From contig NZ_KB891326.1 of assembly GCF_000373385.1 (NCBI RefSeq), positions 23,309-87,308 on the forward strand: DNA of 64,000 nucleotides, given 5' to 3'. Both the position numbers and the translations under genes were made by a program. Of the stretch, positions 52,200 through 61,390 are shown piece after piece. The notes beneath the pieces are model-generated. The model ran no database searches and was not told where the DNA came from. It saw only the letters and a list, made by a program, of their open reading frames with translations. Every line of letters begins with the position of its first letter. Positions within the stretch are counted from its first letter, which is position 1. Origin of the DNA: Thiobacillus thioparus DSM 505. GTDB taxonomy: Bacteria > Pseudomonadota > Gammaproteobacteria > Burkholderiales > Thiobacillaceae.

Positions 52200-53527
52200 A
52201 TTCCGCAGCCAGCGTCCTGCTCACTGATCTGTATCAGCTCACCATGCTGCAGGGCTATCATGACGCCGGCATGGCGGAGACCGCGGTGTTCGAGTTTTTC
52301 GTGCGCAGGCTGCGCCCGGCGCGCGGTTTCCTGCTGGCGGCGGGGCTCGATCAGTCCCTGGACTATCTGGAGCAGTTGCGTTTTTCCACCGCGGAACTGG
52401 AATGGCTGGCGTCGACCCGGCGCTTCAGCGAGGATTTCCTCGCCTCGCTGGAAACGCTGCGCTTTACCGGCGACGTCCACGCGATGCCGGAAGGCACGGC
52501 ATTCTTCCCCAACGAGCCGATCCTGCGCGTGACCGCGCCGATCGCGCAGGCGCAACTGGTGGAGACGCGGCTCATCAACCTGCTGCATCTCGAGACCCTG
52601 ATCGCGTCCAAGGCCGCACGCTCGGTACTGATGGCGCCGGACACGCTGCTGGTGGACTTCGGCCTGCGCCGCGCTCATGGCGCTGAGGCGGGCCTGCTGG
52701 CGGCGCGCGCGAGCTATCTCGCCGGCTTTTCCGGCACCTCGACGGTACTGGCAGGCCAGCAGTTCGGCATTCCGCTGTTCGGCACCATGGCGCATTCCTT
52801 CATCCAGGCGCACGACGACGAGACGCTGGCCTTCGAGCATTTCGCCCATGCGCAGCCCGGCAACGTGGTGCTGCTGATCGATACCTGGGACACCGAAGCG
52901 GCGGCGCATAAGGTGGTGGCGCTGGCCCCGCGTCTGGATGCCGCCGGCATCCGCATCAAGGGCGTGCGCATCGATTCGGGCGATCTCGCCGAGCATGCCC
53001 GCCGGGTGCGCCGCATCCTCGACGCCGGCGGCCTCGGCCACGTCATCATCTTCGCCAGCGGCGACCTCGACGAGTTCGCGCTGCGCGACATGCTGGCGGC
53101 CGGTGCGCCGGTGGACGGCTTCGGCGTCGGCACCCACCTGGACACGTCGAGCGATATGCCTTACCTCGATTGTGCCTACAAGCTGCAGGAATATGCCGGC
53201 CGCGCGCGCCGCAAGCGCTCCGAAGGCAAGGCCACCTGGCCCGGGCGCAAGCAGGTGTACCGCCAGCATGACGTCGACGGCCGCATGGCCCGTGACGTCG
53301 TCACGCTGGAAAGCGACGCCCAGGCGGGCGAGCCGCTGCTGGTTCCGGTGATGCGCGGCGGGCGCCGCCTGGCGCAGGCACCAAGCTTGCCGGACATCCG
53401 ACGCCACGCCGCGGCAAATCTCTCACGGCTGCCGGAGCCCTTGCGCCGTCTGGAAGCCTTCGACTATCCGGTGGAAATCACCCCTCCGCTGCACCAACTC
53501 GCCGCGGCGGTCGACCGCACCGCATGA
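52196..53527 (+). CDS. pncB: nicotinate phosphoribosyltransferase
   Basis: A 443-residue enzyme joining nicotinate and PRPP to nicotinate mononucleotide. Signatures are LLTDLYQLTMLQGYHDAGM, FVRRLRPARGFLLAAGLDQ, VDFGLRRAHGAEAGLLAARA, GTSTVLAGQQFGIPLFGTMAHS and IRIDSGDLAEHARRVR, the last of these near the PRPP site. It is the type-2 length. With pncA it gives a complete two-step nicotinamide salvage, and PRPP could come from the divergent gene at 50285. Confidence 0.95.
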   Translation: MNSAASVLLTDLYQLTMLQGYHDAGMAETAVFEFFVRRLRPARGFLLAAGLDQSLDYLEQLRFSTAELEWLASTRRFSEDFLASLETLRFTGDVHAMPEGTAFFPNEPILRVTAPIAQAQLVETRLINLLHLETLIASKAARSVLMAPDTLLVDFGLRRAHGAEAGLLAARASYLAGFSGTSTVLAGQQFGIPLFGTMAHSFIQAHDDETLAFEHFAHAQPGNVVLLIDTWDTEAAAHKVVALAPRLDAAGIRIKGVRIDSGDLAEHARRVRRILDAGGLGHVIIFASGDLDEFALRDMLAAGAPVDGFGVGTHLDTSSDMPYLDCAYKLQEYAGRARRKRSEGKATWPGRKQVYRQHDVDGRMARDVVTLESDAQAGEPLLVPVMRGGRRLAQAPSLPDIRRHAAANLSRLPEPLRRLEAFDYPVEITPPLHQLAAAVDRTA

Positions 53528-53555
53528 CCTTGCCAAAACTAACTAAATTGAAAGT

Positions 53556-55985
53556 ATGACAACTCTCCTCCCTCTTTCCCCAGACCGCCTCTATCGCCCC
53601 TGCGATGTCGAGCGGTTCACGTTCACGACCACGGCCGAGCTCGACGACCTGACCGATGGCATCGGCCAGATGCGCGCCATCGACGCGGCGCATTTCGGCA
53701 TCGGCATGCGCCATGCAGGCTACAACCTCTACGTCATGGGACAGCCTGGCAGCGGCAAGCGCACGCTGATCCGGCAGCTGCTCGATCATCGTGTGGACAA
53801 GGAGGCCAAGCCGGCCGACTGGTGCTATGTCCACAATTTCAGCCAGTCGCACAAGCCGCGCGCGATCCGGCTCCCCGCCGGAATGGGGGCGCGTCTGCAC
53901 GCCGACATGCAGCAACTGGTGACGGAACTCCAGGCCACGATCCCCGCGGTGTTCGAGGGCGAGGAATACCGGCAGCGCCTGAGCCAGATCGACGAGGAAT
54001 ACGGCGAGCGCCAGACGCAGGCCTTCGTCGCAGTGGGCGACGAAGCGGGCAAGCAGGGCATCACGCTGCTGCGTACACCGAACGGTTTTTCGTTTGCGCC
54101 GGCCAAGGGCGACGAGGTGATGAGTCCGGACGACTATGACAAGTTGCCGCCCGAAGAGAAAACGCGTTTCGAGCAGGCGATCGCCAGCCTGCAGGAACAG
54201 CTGGAGAAAGTCATTCGCCAGGTCCATCAATGGCGGCGCGAACGCATCGAGCGCGTGCGCAAGCTCAACGAGGAGGTGGTGCTGTTCGCCGTCGGCCACT
54301 TGATCGACGACCTGCGCAGCAATTATGCGGATCACCCGGCCGTATGCAGCTATCTCAACGAGGTGCAGCAGAACGTCGTCGAAAGCATCGACGAGTTCCG
54401 CCATCCCAAGGAGGCCCTGTCGGGCCTCGCCGCGCTCACCGGCCAAATGCCCGATTTCAGCCGGTTCCGCGTCAATCTTCTGGTGGGGCGGGATGGCACA
54501 AAAGGCGCACCGGTGGTCTACGAGGACCATCCCACCTACCAGAATCTGCTGGGACGGGTCGAGCACGTTTCCCAACTCGGCGCGCTGGTGACCAACTTCC
54601 TGCTGATCAAGCCGGGCGCGCTGCACCAGGCCAACGGGGGTTATCTGCTGCTGGATGCCTTCAAGCTGCTGACCCAGCCATTTTCCTGGGAAGGCCTGAA
54701 GCGCGCCCTGTCCACCCACGAAATCCGCATCGAGTCGCTCGGCCAGATGTACAGCCTGGTCAGCACCGTGTCGCTGGAGCCGGAGCCGATCCCGCTCGAT
54801 GCCAAGGTGATCCTGATCGGCAACCGCCTGCTGTACTACTTGCTCGCCCAGTACGATCCCGAGTTCGGCGAACTGTTCAAGGTGGCGGCGGACTTCGAGG
54901 ACGAAGTCGAGCGCAGTGCCGACAACGACCTGCTGTACGCGCGTCTGGTCGCGACCCTGGCGCGCCGCGACACGCTGCGGCCGTTCGATCGCGACGCCGT
55001 GGCGCGCGTGATCGAGCATAGCGCACGCCGTGCCGAGGATGCGGAGAAGCTCTCCACCCACATGGAGAGCCTGGCCGACCTGGTGCGCGAAGCCGATTAC
55101 TGGGCGGCGCAAGACACGCGCAAGGTGGTGGCGCGAGCCGACGTCGAGCGCGCGATCGAGGCGCAGATCAGGCGTTCGGACCGCCTGCGCGAGCGCTCGC
55201 ACGAAGCCATCCTGCGCGGCATCCTGCATATCGACACCGAAGGCGAACGGGTGGGGCAGGTGAATGGCCTGTCGGTTTTCCAGCTCGGCGACTTCAGCTT
55301 CGCCCAGCCTTCGCGCATCACTGCCAACACCCGCCTTGGCGAAGGCGAGCTGATCGACATCCAGCGCGAGGTCAAACTGGGCGGTTCGATCCACTCCAAG
55401 GGCGTGCTCATCCTGTCCTCCTTCCTGGCGTCGCGCTACGCCGCCGAACAGCCGCTCTCGCTGGCGGCCAGCCTGGTGTTCGAGCAGACCTACGGCCAAG
55501 TGGAAGGCGACAGCGCCTCGGTGGCGGAGTTGTGTGCGCTGCTGTCCTCGCTGGCGAATGTGCCGATCCGGCAGTCGCTGGCGGTGACGGGCTCGGTGGA
55601 TCAGTTCGGCCGGGTGCAGGCGATCGGCGCGGTGAACGAAAAGATCGAGGGCTACTTCGACATCTGCAGCAAACGCGGCCTCAGCGGCCAGCAGGGGGTC
55701 GTGATACCCGCGTCCAATGTGGCGCACCTGATGCTGCGCCGCGATGTGGTCGACGCTGCCGCGGCAGGCCGCTTCCATATCTATGCGGTGGAAACGGTGG
55801 ATGAAGCGCTCGAGTTGTTGACCGGCATTGCCGTGGGGACGCCGGATGCCGACGGCACGCTGCCGGAAGGCAGCCTCAACCGGCGCGTGGCGCAGCGGCT
55901 CGCGCATCTGGCCGAACTGCGCCGCAAGTTTGCGAAGAAAGCCGTATCCAGTAGCGGCGGCAGCCATGAGCAAAACGAGGAATGA
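53556..55985 (+). CDS. Lon-like (LonB-type) ATP-dependent protease
   Basis: An 809-residue protein of the Lon-C/LonB group. Residues about 50-330 hold the AAA region, with Walker A LYVMGQPGSGKRTLI, an inserted coiled coil (about 190-280) and Walker B GGYLLLDAFKLL. Residues about 580-780 are the S16 protease domain with catalytic Ser in EGDSASVAELCALLS and Lys in AVNEKIEGYFDICSK, so both residues of the dyad are present. It degrades proteins, probably under stress. The ATG at 53556 has only a weak AAAG upstream. The Usp gene overlaps its end. Confidence 0.93.
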   Translation: MTTLLPLSPDRLYRPCDVERFTFTTTAELDDLTDGIGQMRAIDAAHFGIGMRHAGYNLYVMGQPGSGKRTLIRQLLDHRVDKEAKPADWCYVHNFSQSHKPRAIRLPAGMGARLHADMQQLVTELQATIPAVFEGEEYRQRLSQIDEEYGERQTQAFVAVGDEAGKQGITLLRTPNGFSFAPAKGDEVMSPDDYDKLPPEEKTRFEQAIASLQEQLEKVIRQVHQWRRERIERVRKLNEEVVLFAVGHLIDDLRSNYADHPAVCSYLNEVQQNVVESIDEFRHPKEALSGLAALTGQMPDFSRFRVNLLVGRDGTKGAPVVYEDHPTYQNLLGRVEHVSQLGALVTNFLLIKPGALHQANGGYLLLDAFKLLTQPFSWEGLKRALSTHEIRIESLGQMYSLVSTVSLEPEPIPLDAKVILIGNRLLYYLLAQYDPEFGELFKVAADFEDEVERSADNDLLYARLVATLARRDTLRPFDRDAVARVIEHSARRAEDAEKLSTHMESLADLVREADYWAAQDTRKVVARADVERAIEAQIRRSDRLRERSHEAILRGILHIDTEGERVGQVNGLSVFQLGDFSFAQPSRITANTRLGEGELIDIQREVKLGGSIHSKGVLILSSFLASRYAAEQPLSLAASLVFEQTYGQVEGDSASVAELCALLSSLANVPIRQSLAVTGSVDQFGRVQAIGAVNEKIEGYFDICSKRGLSGQQGVVIPASNVAHLMLRRDVVDAAAAGRFHIYAVETVDEALELLTGIAVGTPDADGTLPEGSLNRRVAQRLAHLAELRRKFAKKAVSSSGGSHEQNEE

Positions 55986-56784
55986 GCGGCCTGCGGGTCT
56001 GAGGATATGGGTGGCGCTGGACGCGTCGCCGCGCGGCGCCGCCGCGCTGGCCGCCGCCGCCGCCCTGGCGCAGGAACTCGATGCCGAATTGGCCGGGCTG
56101 TTCGTCGAGGACGTCAATCTGCAGCACCTCTTCGGCCTGCCTTTCGCGCGCGAATACAGCGTGTTGACGGGGGCGGCGCGCCCGTTGTCGCAGGGGGAGG
56201 TGGAGCGGACCTGGCGGCACCAGGCCGCGGCCATGGAGCGCCTGCTGTCCGAGGCGGCAGGACGCCAGCGTTTGCGCTGGTCTTTCCGAGTGGCGCGCGG
56301 CAGGGTGACGGCAGAAGTCAGCACGCTGGCCCATACGTTCGACCTGATCGTACTGGGAAAGCTGGCCGGCAGCCGCGTGGTGGCGGTCACCCGGACCACG
56401 ATGCGCCTGGGCGACAGGCCCCCACCGCCGCGCGAGGGGCCGGTGATGGTGCTGTTCGAGAACGTGTCCGCTTCCGCAAGCAGTCTGGCCATGGGGGTCA
56501 TGCTAGCGCGCCGCAACGGAGCCGAACTGGTCGTGCTGGTCAGCGCGGCAAGCAAGGACGCGTATCGAGCGGCCTGCGCGATCGCCCGGTCTGCGCTCAA
56601 GGACCGGGGCGCTGCAGGTCGCTGCGTATGGTTGCCGACGCTGGACGAGGCCAGCCTGATCCAGACAGCCAAGAACGAGATGGCGGGTTGCCTGGTGCTG
56701 GCTGACCGCGAACGTTTCCTCAGGCAGGCGGGCTTCGAACGGATGGTGGACGAGATCGAATGCCCGATCGTATTGACCCATTAG
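55966..56784 (+). CDS. two-domain universal stress protein-like
   Basis: A 272-residue protein that looks like tandem UspA modules. The first opens with LRIWVALDASPRGAAALAAA and ends with FDLIVLGKLAG; the second (GPVMVLFENVSASASSLAM ... CLVLADRERFL) is more diverged. The ATP-binding G-2x-G-9x-G(S/T) motif is not clear in either half. It overlaps the Lon-like gene by 20 bases, so they are co-transcribed. Confidence 0.8.
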   Translation: MSKTRNERPAGLRIWVALDASPRGAAALAAAAALAQELDAELAGLFVEDVNLQHLFGLPFAREYSVLTGAARPLSQGEVERTWRHQAAAMERLLSEAAGRQRLRWSFRVARGRVTAEVSTLAHTFDLIVLGKLAGSRVVAVTRTTMRLGDRPPPPREGPVMVLFENVSASASSLAMGVMLARRNGAELVVLVSAASKDAYRAACAIARSALKDRGAAGRCVWLPTLDEASLIQTAKNEMAGCLVLADRERFLRQAGFERMVDEIECPIVLTH

Positions 56785-56852
56785 GCCAGTTGCCCAACCC
56801 CGCGATCCACATGGACTAGGACCAGATTGAAGACAGGATAAGGAGAAGCATC

Positions 56853-57324
56853 ATGGCCATCATCGGCATCGATCTGGGGACGTCGAACTCCGCCGCCGCG
56901 GTATTGCGCGGCGACCGTCCCGTCATCATCCCCAGCGCCGAGGGCGTGAGCCTCGGCGGCAAGGCGTTCCCCAGCTACGTGGCGATGGTCGCCGACGGAC
57001 AGATGCTCGTCGGTGAGCCGGCCCGTCGGCAGGCGGCAGCGAATCCCGAGGGCACCGCCACCGCCTTCAAGCGCAAGATGGGGCAGCGCGAAACCATCAC
57101 GCTGCGCGACAAGGCCTTCACCCTCGAACAGCTGTCCGCCTTCCTGCTGCAGAAAATCAAACGTGACGCCGAAGCCTTCCTCGGCGAGGCGGTCACGCAG
57201 GCGGTGGTCACCGTTCCCGCCTACTTCGACTGACGATCTGCTGGCGTTGCTGGCAGAGGAGCTAGGGGCGATCGCCCGCCTGATTACGCACGAGCAGGAC
57301 AAGGAAATCAGGACCCGGTATTGA
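56853..57324 (+). pseudogene. truncated Hsp70/DnaK fragment
   Basis: AAGGAG and an ATG start a good Hsp70 N-terminus ([57 protein letters not shown]), which stops at TGA 57231 after 126 residues, just where family members continue with the nucleotide-binding core. Dropping one T would extend the frame into DLLALLAEELGAIARLITHE ... up to 57324, but that tail is not Hsp70-like. The layout suggests a deletion that joined the start of an Hsp70 gene to the end of another gene. The fragment lacks most of the ATPase and the whole substrate-binding domain. Confidence 0.8.
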
Positions 57325-57360
57325 CTGCGCGATTCATTACATCGACGAAAGGATGACAAC

Positions 57361-57912
57361 ATGAAGACACCCCTGCAAATCACGTTTCGCGACATTGAGC
57401 ATTCCGATGCGCTGGAGGCGCATATCCGCGAAAAGGCCGAGAAGCTTGAGACTGTTTTCGAGCCGATCATGTCCTGCCGGGTGGTGGTGGAAATGCCCCA
57501 TCAGCACAAGCACCAGGGTAGGTTCTTCAACGTGCGCATTGATATCGGCGTGCCGGGCAGCGAAATCGTGGTGAACCGCGATCGGCATGAAGATATCTAT
57601 GTCGCCCTGCGCGACGCCTTCGATGCCGCCAGGCGCCAGCTCGACGACTATTCCCGGCGCCTGCGCCGCGAAACCAAGGTCCACGATACGGAATACATCG
57701 GCGAGGTGGTGCGCCTCTATCCCGACGAGGGGTATGGCTTCATTCGGCGCACCGACGGCGACGAACTGTATTTCAATGCTGACAATCTGGTGAATGTCAC
57801 GCTCACCCAGCTCGACGAGGGCGACGCCGTGAAATTCATCGAGGACAGGTCGATTGCCGACAGCTTGCAGGCCAAGCGCGTGAGCGTCGGCCAACACCAC
57901 CTGCCGGAGTAG
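57361..57912 (+). CDS. HPF/RaiA ribosome hibernation factor fused to cold-shock-like domain
   Basis: A 183-residue protein. Residues 1-100 are an HPF domain closely similar to the short paralogue at 41729 (MKTPLQITFRDIEHSDALEA, VYVALRDAFDAARRQLDDYS). Residues about 112-180 look like a cold-shock OB fold (GEVVRLYPDEGYGFIRRTDG, YFNADNLVNVTLTQLDEGD), where GYGFIRR fits RNP1. RNA binding plus ribosome binding would suit a hibernation role at low growth or cold. AAAGGA precedes the ATG. It is convergent with the HhH-type gene. Confidence 0.92.
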   Translation: MKTPLQITFRDIEHSDALEAHIREKAEKLETVFEPIMSCRVVVEMPHQHKHQGRFFNVRIDIGVPGSEIVVNRDRHEDIYVALRDAFDAARRQLDDYSRRLRRETKVHDTEYIGEVVRLYPDEGYGFIRRTDGDELYFNADNLVNVTLTQLDEGDAVKFIEDRSIADSLQAKRVSVGQHHLPE

Positions 57913-57913
57913 A

Positions 57914-58594
57914 TCAAGCGGTGCGACGGCGCATGGCCCGGCGCCGGAGGCGCAAGCCCTCGCGCATCAGCGCTGCCTCGAACTCGGCAAAGGCGGACGC
58001 CGGTTGTCCGTCGGCAGCCCATACCTGTTGCAGTTGGGCAAGCGCGCGGTCGGCGTCATGGACAGGAGGCTGTAGATAGCCCAGCGCGTTTGCCGCAGCC
58101 AAGGCCAGTGGCGACAGCGGCGGCTCGGCCCGGGACCAGATGCCGCGCAGTTCGCGCAGGAAGATGCCGACGGTGGTGTCGCCGATTCCCTTGCCCAGGG
58201 CCTTGAGCCGGTTTTCCAGGTCGCGCGGATCGGCGGCCGCGTCATGCAGGACATCGAGGTTGCCGCCGTAATCGCGCATCAGCGCGTCACACGCCTCAAG
58301 CAGCTTGGTGGCGGTTTTGTAGTCGTAGCGCACGTAGCCGCCGGCATCGAGGATGGCCACCAGGCCATCCCAGCCAGTTGCCAGGATACGCCCTGGCGTG
58401 AGCACGCCGCGGGCGGAGAATTTGCGCCAGGTACGGCTTGCGAGCGATTCCGAAATGCGCGTGCCGTAGAGCACGGCGGCGAGAAACCACTTGAAGCGCT
58501 CGCCCGCGTCGGGCGCGTCGAGTTCGATGCCGAGTTCGCTGGCGTAGCGGCCGCCCCGGCTTGCCACTAGATTGGCCGGGGTGATTCTGCTCAT
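57914..58594 (-). CDS. HhH-GPD/endonuclease III-like protein
   Basis: A 226-residue protein with the layout of HhH-GPD base-excision enzymes (AAVLYGTRISESLASRTWRK, ALGKGIGDTTVGIFLREL as a helix-hairpin-helix), without an FeS cluster loop. The catalytic Lys and Asp of endonuclease III are not clear, so enzymatic function is uncertain. Its ATG at 58594 overlaps the stop of the CapA-like gene (ATGA). The C-terminus is Arg-rich (LRLRRRAMRRR). Confidence 0.7.
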   Translation of the reverse strand: MSRITPANLVASRGGRYASELGIELDAPDAGERFKWFLAAVLYGTRISESLASRTWRKFSARGVLTPGRILATGWDGLVAILDAGGYVRYDYKTATKLLEACDALMRDYGGNLDVLHDAAADPRDLENRLKALGKGIGDTTVGIFLRELRGIWSRAEPPLSPLALAAANALGYLQPPVHDADRALAQLQQVWAADGQPASAFAEFEAALMREGLRLRRRAMRRRTA

Positions 58595-59583
58595 GGCATG
58601 GGCCCGTAAACCAGCCATCCGGCATGGCGTTGGAGGGCGGTACCCAGTTCGCCGCACAGCCTTTCCATGCGGGCGGCGATGGCCTCGAAGTCCGCGCCAT
58701 GCGCCAGCGCGACGCGTGCGATGTCGAGCGTCACCGGAACCAGTTCGATGCGCTGCAGCCGTCCCCGGTCGAACATGAGCTTGAACAGGCAGGAATGGTC
58801 GTTGCGCAGCACGGGATCGACGGCATAGTCGTCGATGAAGTCGCCGGTGTCATACAGAATGGGTTTGCCCTGGTGGATCTCGATCCCCTGGCAGAGGTGC
58901 GCGCTGTGGCCGTAGACCACGTCCGCGCCGAGTTCGATCACACGCCGGGCGAAACGGCGGAAGTCCGGGGCAGGGCGCTCGACGAAATTGGCGCCCCAGT
59001 GGTTGGAGAAGACGACCCAGTCGGCGCCGGCCGCCCGCGCGCGCCCGATCGCGTCCGCCACGCGCGCCAGCGTATCCGCCTCCAGCGAAACCTCCAGATA
59101 GTGCGTGCCGGGATGCAGCCTGGCGGCGGCGAAGTCCGGCTGGTTGTCGGTGCAGGCGAGCAGCGCCACCCGGCAGGGCGATGCGCCGTTCACCTCGAGC
59201 AGGGCGGGTGCGGCGGCCTCCACGATATCGAGACCGGCGCCGGCATGGCGGATGCCGGCGGCGTCCAGCGTGCGCAGCGTGTCGCGCAGGCCCCGCACCT
59301 CGAAGTCCAGCACGTGGTTGTTGGCCAGCGCGCAGGCGTCGATGCGCGCCGCCTGCAGGAAACGCACGGCACCTGGGTCGGCGCGGAAGTGGAACGGCTT
59401 CCAGCTGCACGTCCACGGCTGTGCATGCCGGGTCAGCGCGCATTCCAGGTTGGCGATGCGCAGGTCCGCCTGCAAGAGGTGCGGCAGCACGTCGCCCCAC
59501 ATGTCCTGCGGGCGCATGTGCCGCAGCGCCGCGTCGACGCCGCGGCCGAGCATGACATCGCCGAGCAGGGCCAAGGTGAACAT
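58591..59583 (-). CDS. CapA-family poly-gamma-glutamate synthesis-like protein
   Basis: A 330-residue metallophosphatase-fold protein of the CapA family. Signatures are LALLGDVMLGRGVDAAL at the start, IANLECALTRH, ALANNHVLDFEVRGLRDTL, VVFSNHWGANFVERP and VVYGHSAHLCQGIEIHQGKP, which hold metal and active-site His, Asp and Asn. Bacillus CapA works with capB and capC; none is here, so the role is unknown. No signal peptide is seen. It is in an operon with the PolX-like gene (two bases apart). Confidence 0.88.
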   Translation of the reverse strand: MFTLALLGDVMLGRGVDAALRHMRPQDMWGDVLPHLLQADLRIANLECALTRHAQPWTCSWKPFHFRADPGAVRFLQAARIDACALANNHVLDFEVRGLRDTLRTLDAAGIRHAGAGLDIVEAAAPALLEVNGASPCRVALLACTDNQPDFAAARLHPGTHYLEVSLEADTLARVADAIGRARAAGADWVVFSNHWGANFVERPAPDFRRFARRVIELGADVVYGHSAHLCQGIEIHQGKPILYDTGDFIDDYAVDPVLRNDHSCLFKLMFDRGRLQRIELVPVTLDIARVALAHGADFEAIAARMERLCGELGTALQRHAGWLVYGPMP

Positions 59584-59585
59584 GG

Positions 59586-61310
59586 CTACATGGTGCGCCT
59601 GAGCAGGTGCCGCAGGGATGCCAGCGGACGGGTGTTGAGCACGTTGTCCTTTTCCAGCCAGCCGCGCCGCGCCTGGCCGACGCCATACTGGAGATTGGCG
59701 AAATCGAAGGTGCTGTGCGCGTCGGAATTGATGCTGACCCGCACGCCTTCCTCCTTCGCCATCTGGCAGTGTGTATCCAGCAGATCGAGGCGATCCGGGT
59801 GGGCGTTGAGTTCGAGGAAGCAGCCGCGATCCTTTGCATGGCGGATGATGCGCAGCATGTCGACGTCGTAGGGGTCGCGCTGCTCGATCAGGCGTCCGCT
59901 GGGGTGGGCCAGCAGCGTGAAGTGGGGATGGTCCATGGCGCGCAGGATGCGTTCGGTCTGCTTGGCGCGCGACAGATGGAACTGGCTGTGCACCGCGCCC
60001 ACCACCAGGTCGAGCCGGCCCAGCACCTCGTCCGGCAGGTCGAGGCTGCCGTCCTCCAGGATGTCGACCTCGATGCCCTTCAGCAGGGTGATGCCGTCGA
60101 GTTCCGCGTTGAGGCGGTCGATCTCGTCGCACTGGCGCGCCAGCCGCAGCGGATCGAGGCCGTGCGCCACGGTGAGGTGGCGCGAGTGTTCGGTGATGGC
60201 GAGATAGTGCAGCCCCATCCCCTTCGCGGCGAGCGCCATCTCGCGCAGGCTGTCGTGGCCGTCGGTGGCCTTGGTGTGCGCGTGCAGGTCGCCGCGCAGG
60301 TCGGACAGTTCCACCAGCTTCGGCAGGCGGCCTTCGCGTGCCGCCTCGATTTCGCCGCGGTCCTCGCGCAGTTCCGGCGGGATGTAGGGCAGGTCGACGC
60401 TTCGATAGACCGAGATCTCGTCGTCGCCGGCAATGCGCTCGCTGCCGCGGAACACCCCGTATTCGTTGATCTTGAGGCCGAGCTTCTGCGCAAGGCGGCG
60501 GATTGCGATGTTGTGCGCCTTGGAGCCGGTGAAATAATGCAGCGCCGCGCCGTAGGCCTGTTGCGCCACCACCCGCAGGTCGACCTGCAGGCCGCTTTTG
60601 AGAACGACGCTGGCGCGCGTGCTGCCGGCCGAAAGCACGTCGGCCACCTCGTCGTAGGCGGTGAAATGTGACATCACGGGGCTGTCTGCCGCAGCGGTGA
60701 CCAGGATGTCGAGGTCGCCCACCGTCTCGCGCATGCGGCGGAAACTGCCGGCCACCGTTACTTGGTCGACTCCGGGCACGGCCTGCAGGAACGCGGTGAG
60801 CGTCCCTGCATACTGCGCCGCCACCGCCAGCTTGAAGCGGCGCGCCTGACTGACGTGGGCTTCCACCGCCTGCAGGATGTTGAGTTCGGTTTTTTCGCCG
60901 AAGCCGGGCAGGGCACGGATACGCCCGTCGCGCGCCGCGCGGTACAGCTGCTCGACGGTCTGCACCTCGAGGTCGTGGTACAGCGCCTTGACGCGCTTCG
61001 GCCCCAGGCCGGGAATCTGCAGCAGTTCGGTGACGGCGGGCGGCAGTTCGCGCCGCAGGCGATCGAGCAGGCTGCAGCGGCCGGTGTCGACGATTTCGCG
61101 GACCTTGGCGGCAAGGTCGTCGCCGATGCCGGGCAGCCGGGTCAGGTCTTCGCCTTTTTCCAGCAGCGCACGCGCCTCCTGCGGCAGTTCGCCGAGTGTG
61201 CGCGCGGCGTTCCGGTAGGCGCGGATGCGGAACGGGTTGGCCCCCTGGATTTCCAGACGGTCGGCGATTTCCTCGAAGACGGCGGCGATGTCGGCGTTGT
61301 GGACGGGCAT
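59586..61310 (-). CDS. polX: PolX-family DNA polymerase with PHP domain
   Basis: A 574-residue X-family polymerase for repair. Residues about 5-110: helix-hairpin-helix segments (LTRLPGIGDDLAAKVREI, LLQIPGLGPKRVKAL). About 110-310: polymerase core with DLDILVTAA as catalytic Asp motif (GDLDILV). About 335-574: PHP domain with metal motifs LHAHTKATDG, ITEHSRHL and INSDAHST, giving 3'-5' exonuclease in relatives. AAAGGA precedes the ATG at 61310. Confidence 0.93.
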   Translation of the reverse strand: MPVHNADIAAVFEEIADRLEIQGANPFRIRAYRNAARTLGELPQEARALLEKGEDLTRLPGIGDDLAAKVREIVDTGRCSLLDRLRRELPPAVTELLQIPGLGPKRVKALYHDLEVQTVEQLYRAARDGRIRALPGFGEKTELNILQAVEAHVSQARRFKLAVAAQYAGTLTAFLQAVPGVDQVTVAGSFRRMRETVGDLDILVTAAADSPVMSHFTAYDEVADVLSAGSTRASVVLKSGLQVDLRVVAQQAYGAALHYFTGSKAHNIAIRRLAQKLGLKINEYGVFRGSERIAGDDEISVYRSVDLPYIPPELREDRGEIEAAREGRLPKLVELSDLRGDLHAHTKATDGHDSLREMALAAKGMGLHYLAITEHSRHLTVAHGLDPLRLARQCDEIDRLNAELDGITLLKGIEVDILEDGSLDLPDEVLGRLDLVVGAVHSQFHLSRAKQTERILRAMDHPHFTLLAHPSGRLIEQRDPYDVDMLRIIRHAKDRGCFLELNAHPDRLDLLDTHCQMAKEEGVRVSINSDAHSTFDFANLQYGVGQARRGWLEKDNVLNTRPLASLRHLLRRTM

Positions 61311-61390
61311 GCGGTCCTTTCCTTCATGCTTTGGCGTATTGCAGGAACCAGGGCTGCATGTGAATGATAGAAGCCGGAACCCGGATTCGC

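Noticed and set aside
53478-56672. Open frame of 1064 codons on the minus strand across the Lon-like and Usp genes
   Set aside because: The plus strand encodes two recognised proteins there; the opposite frame has no recognisable domains.
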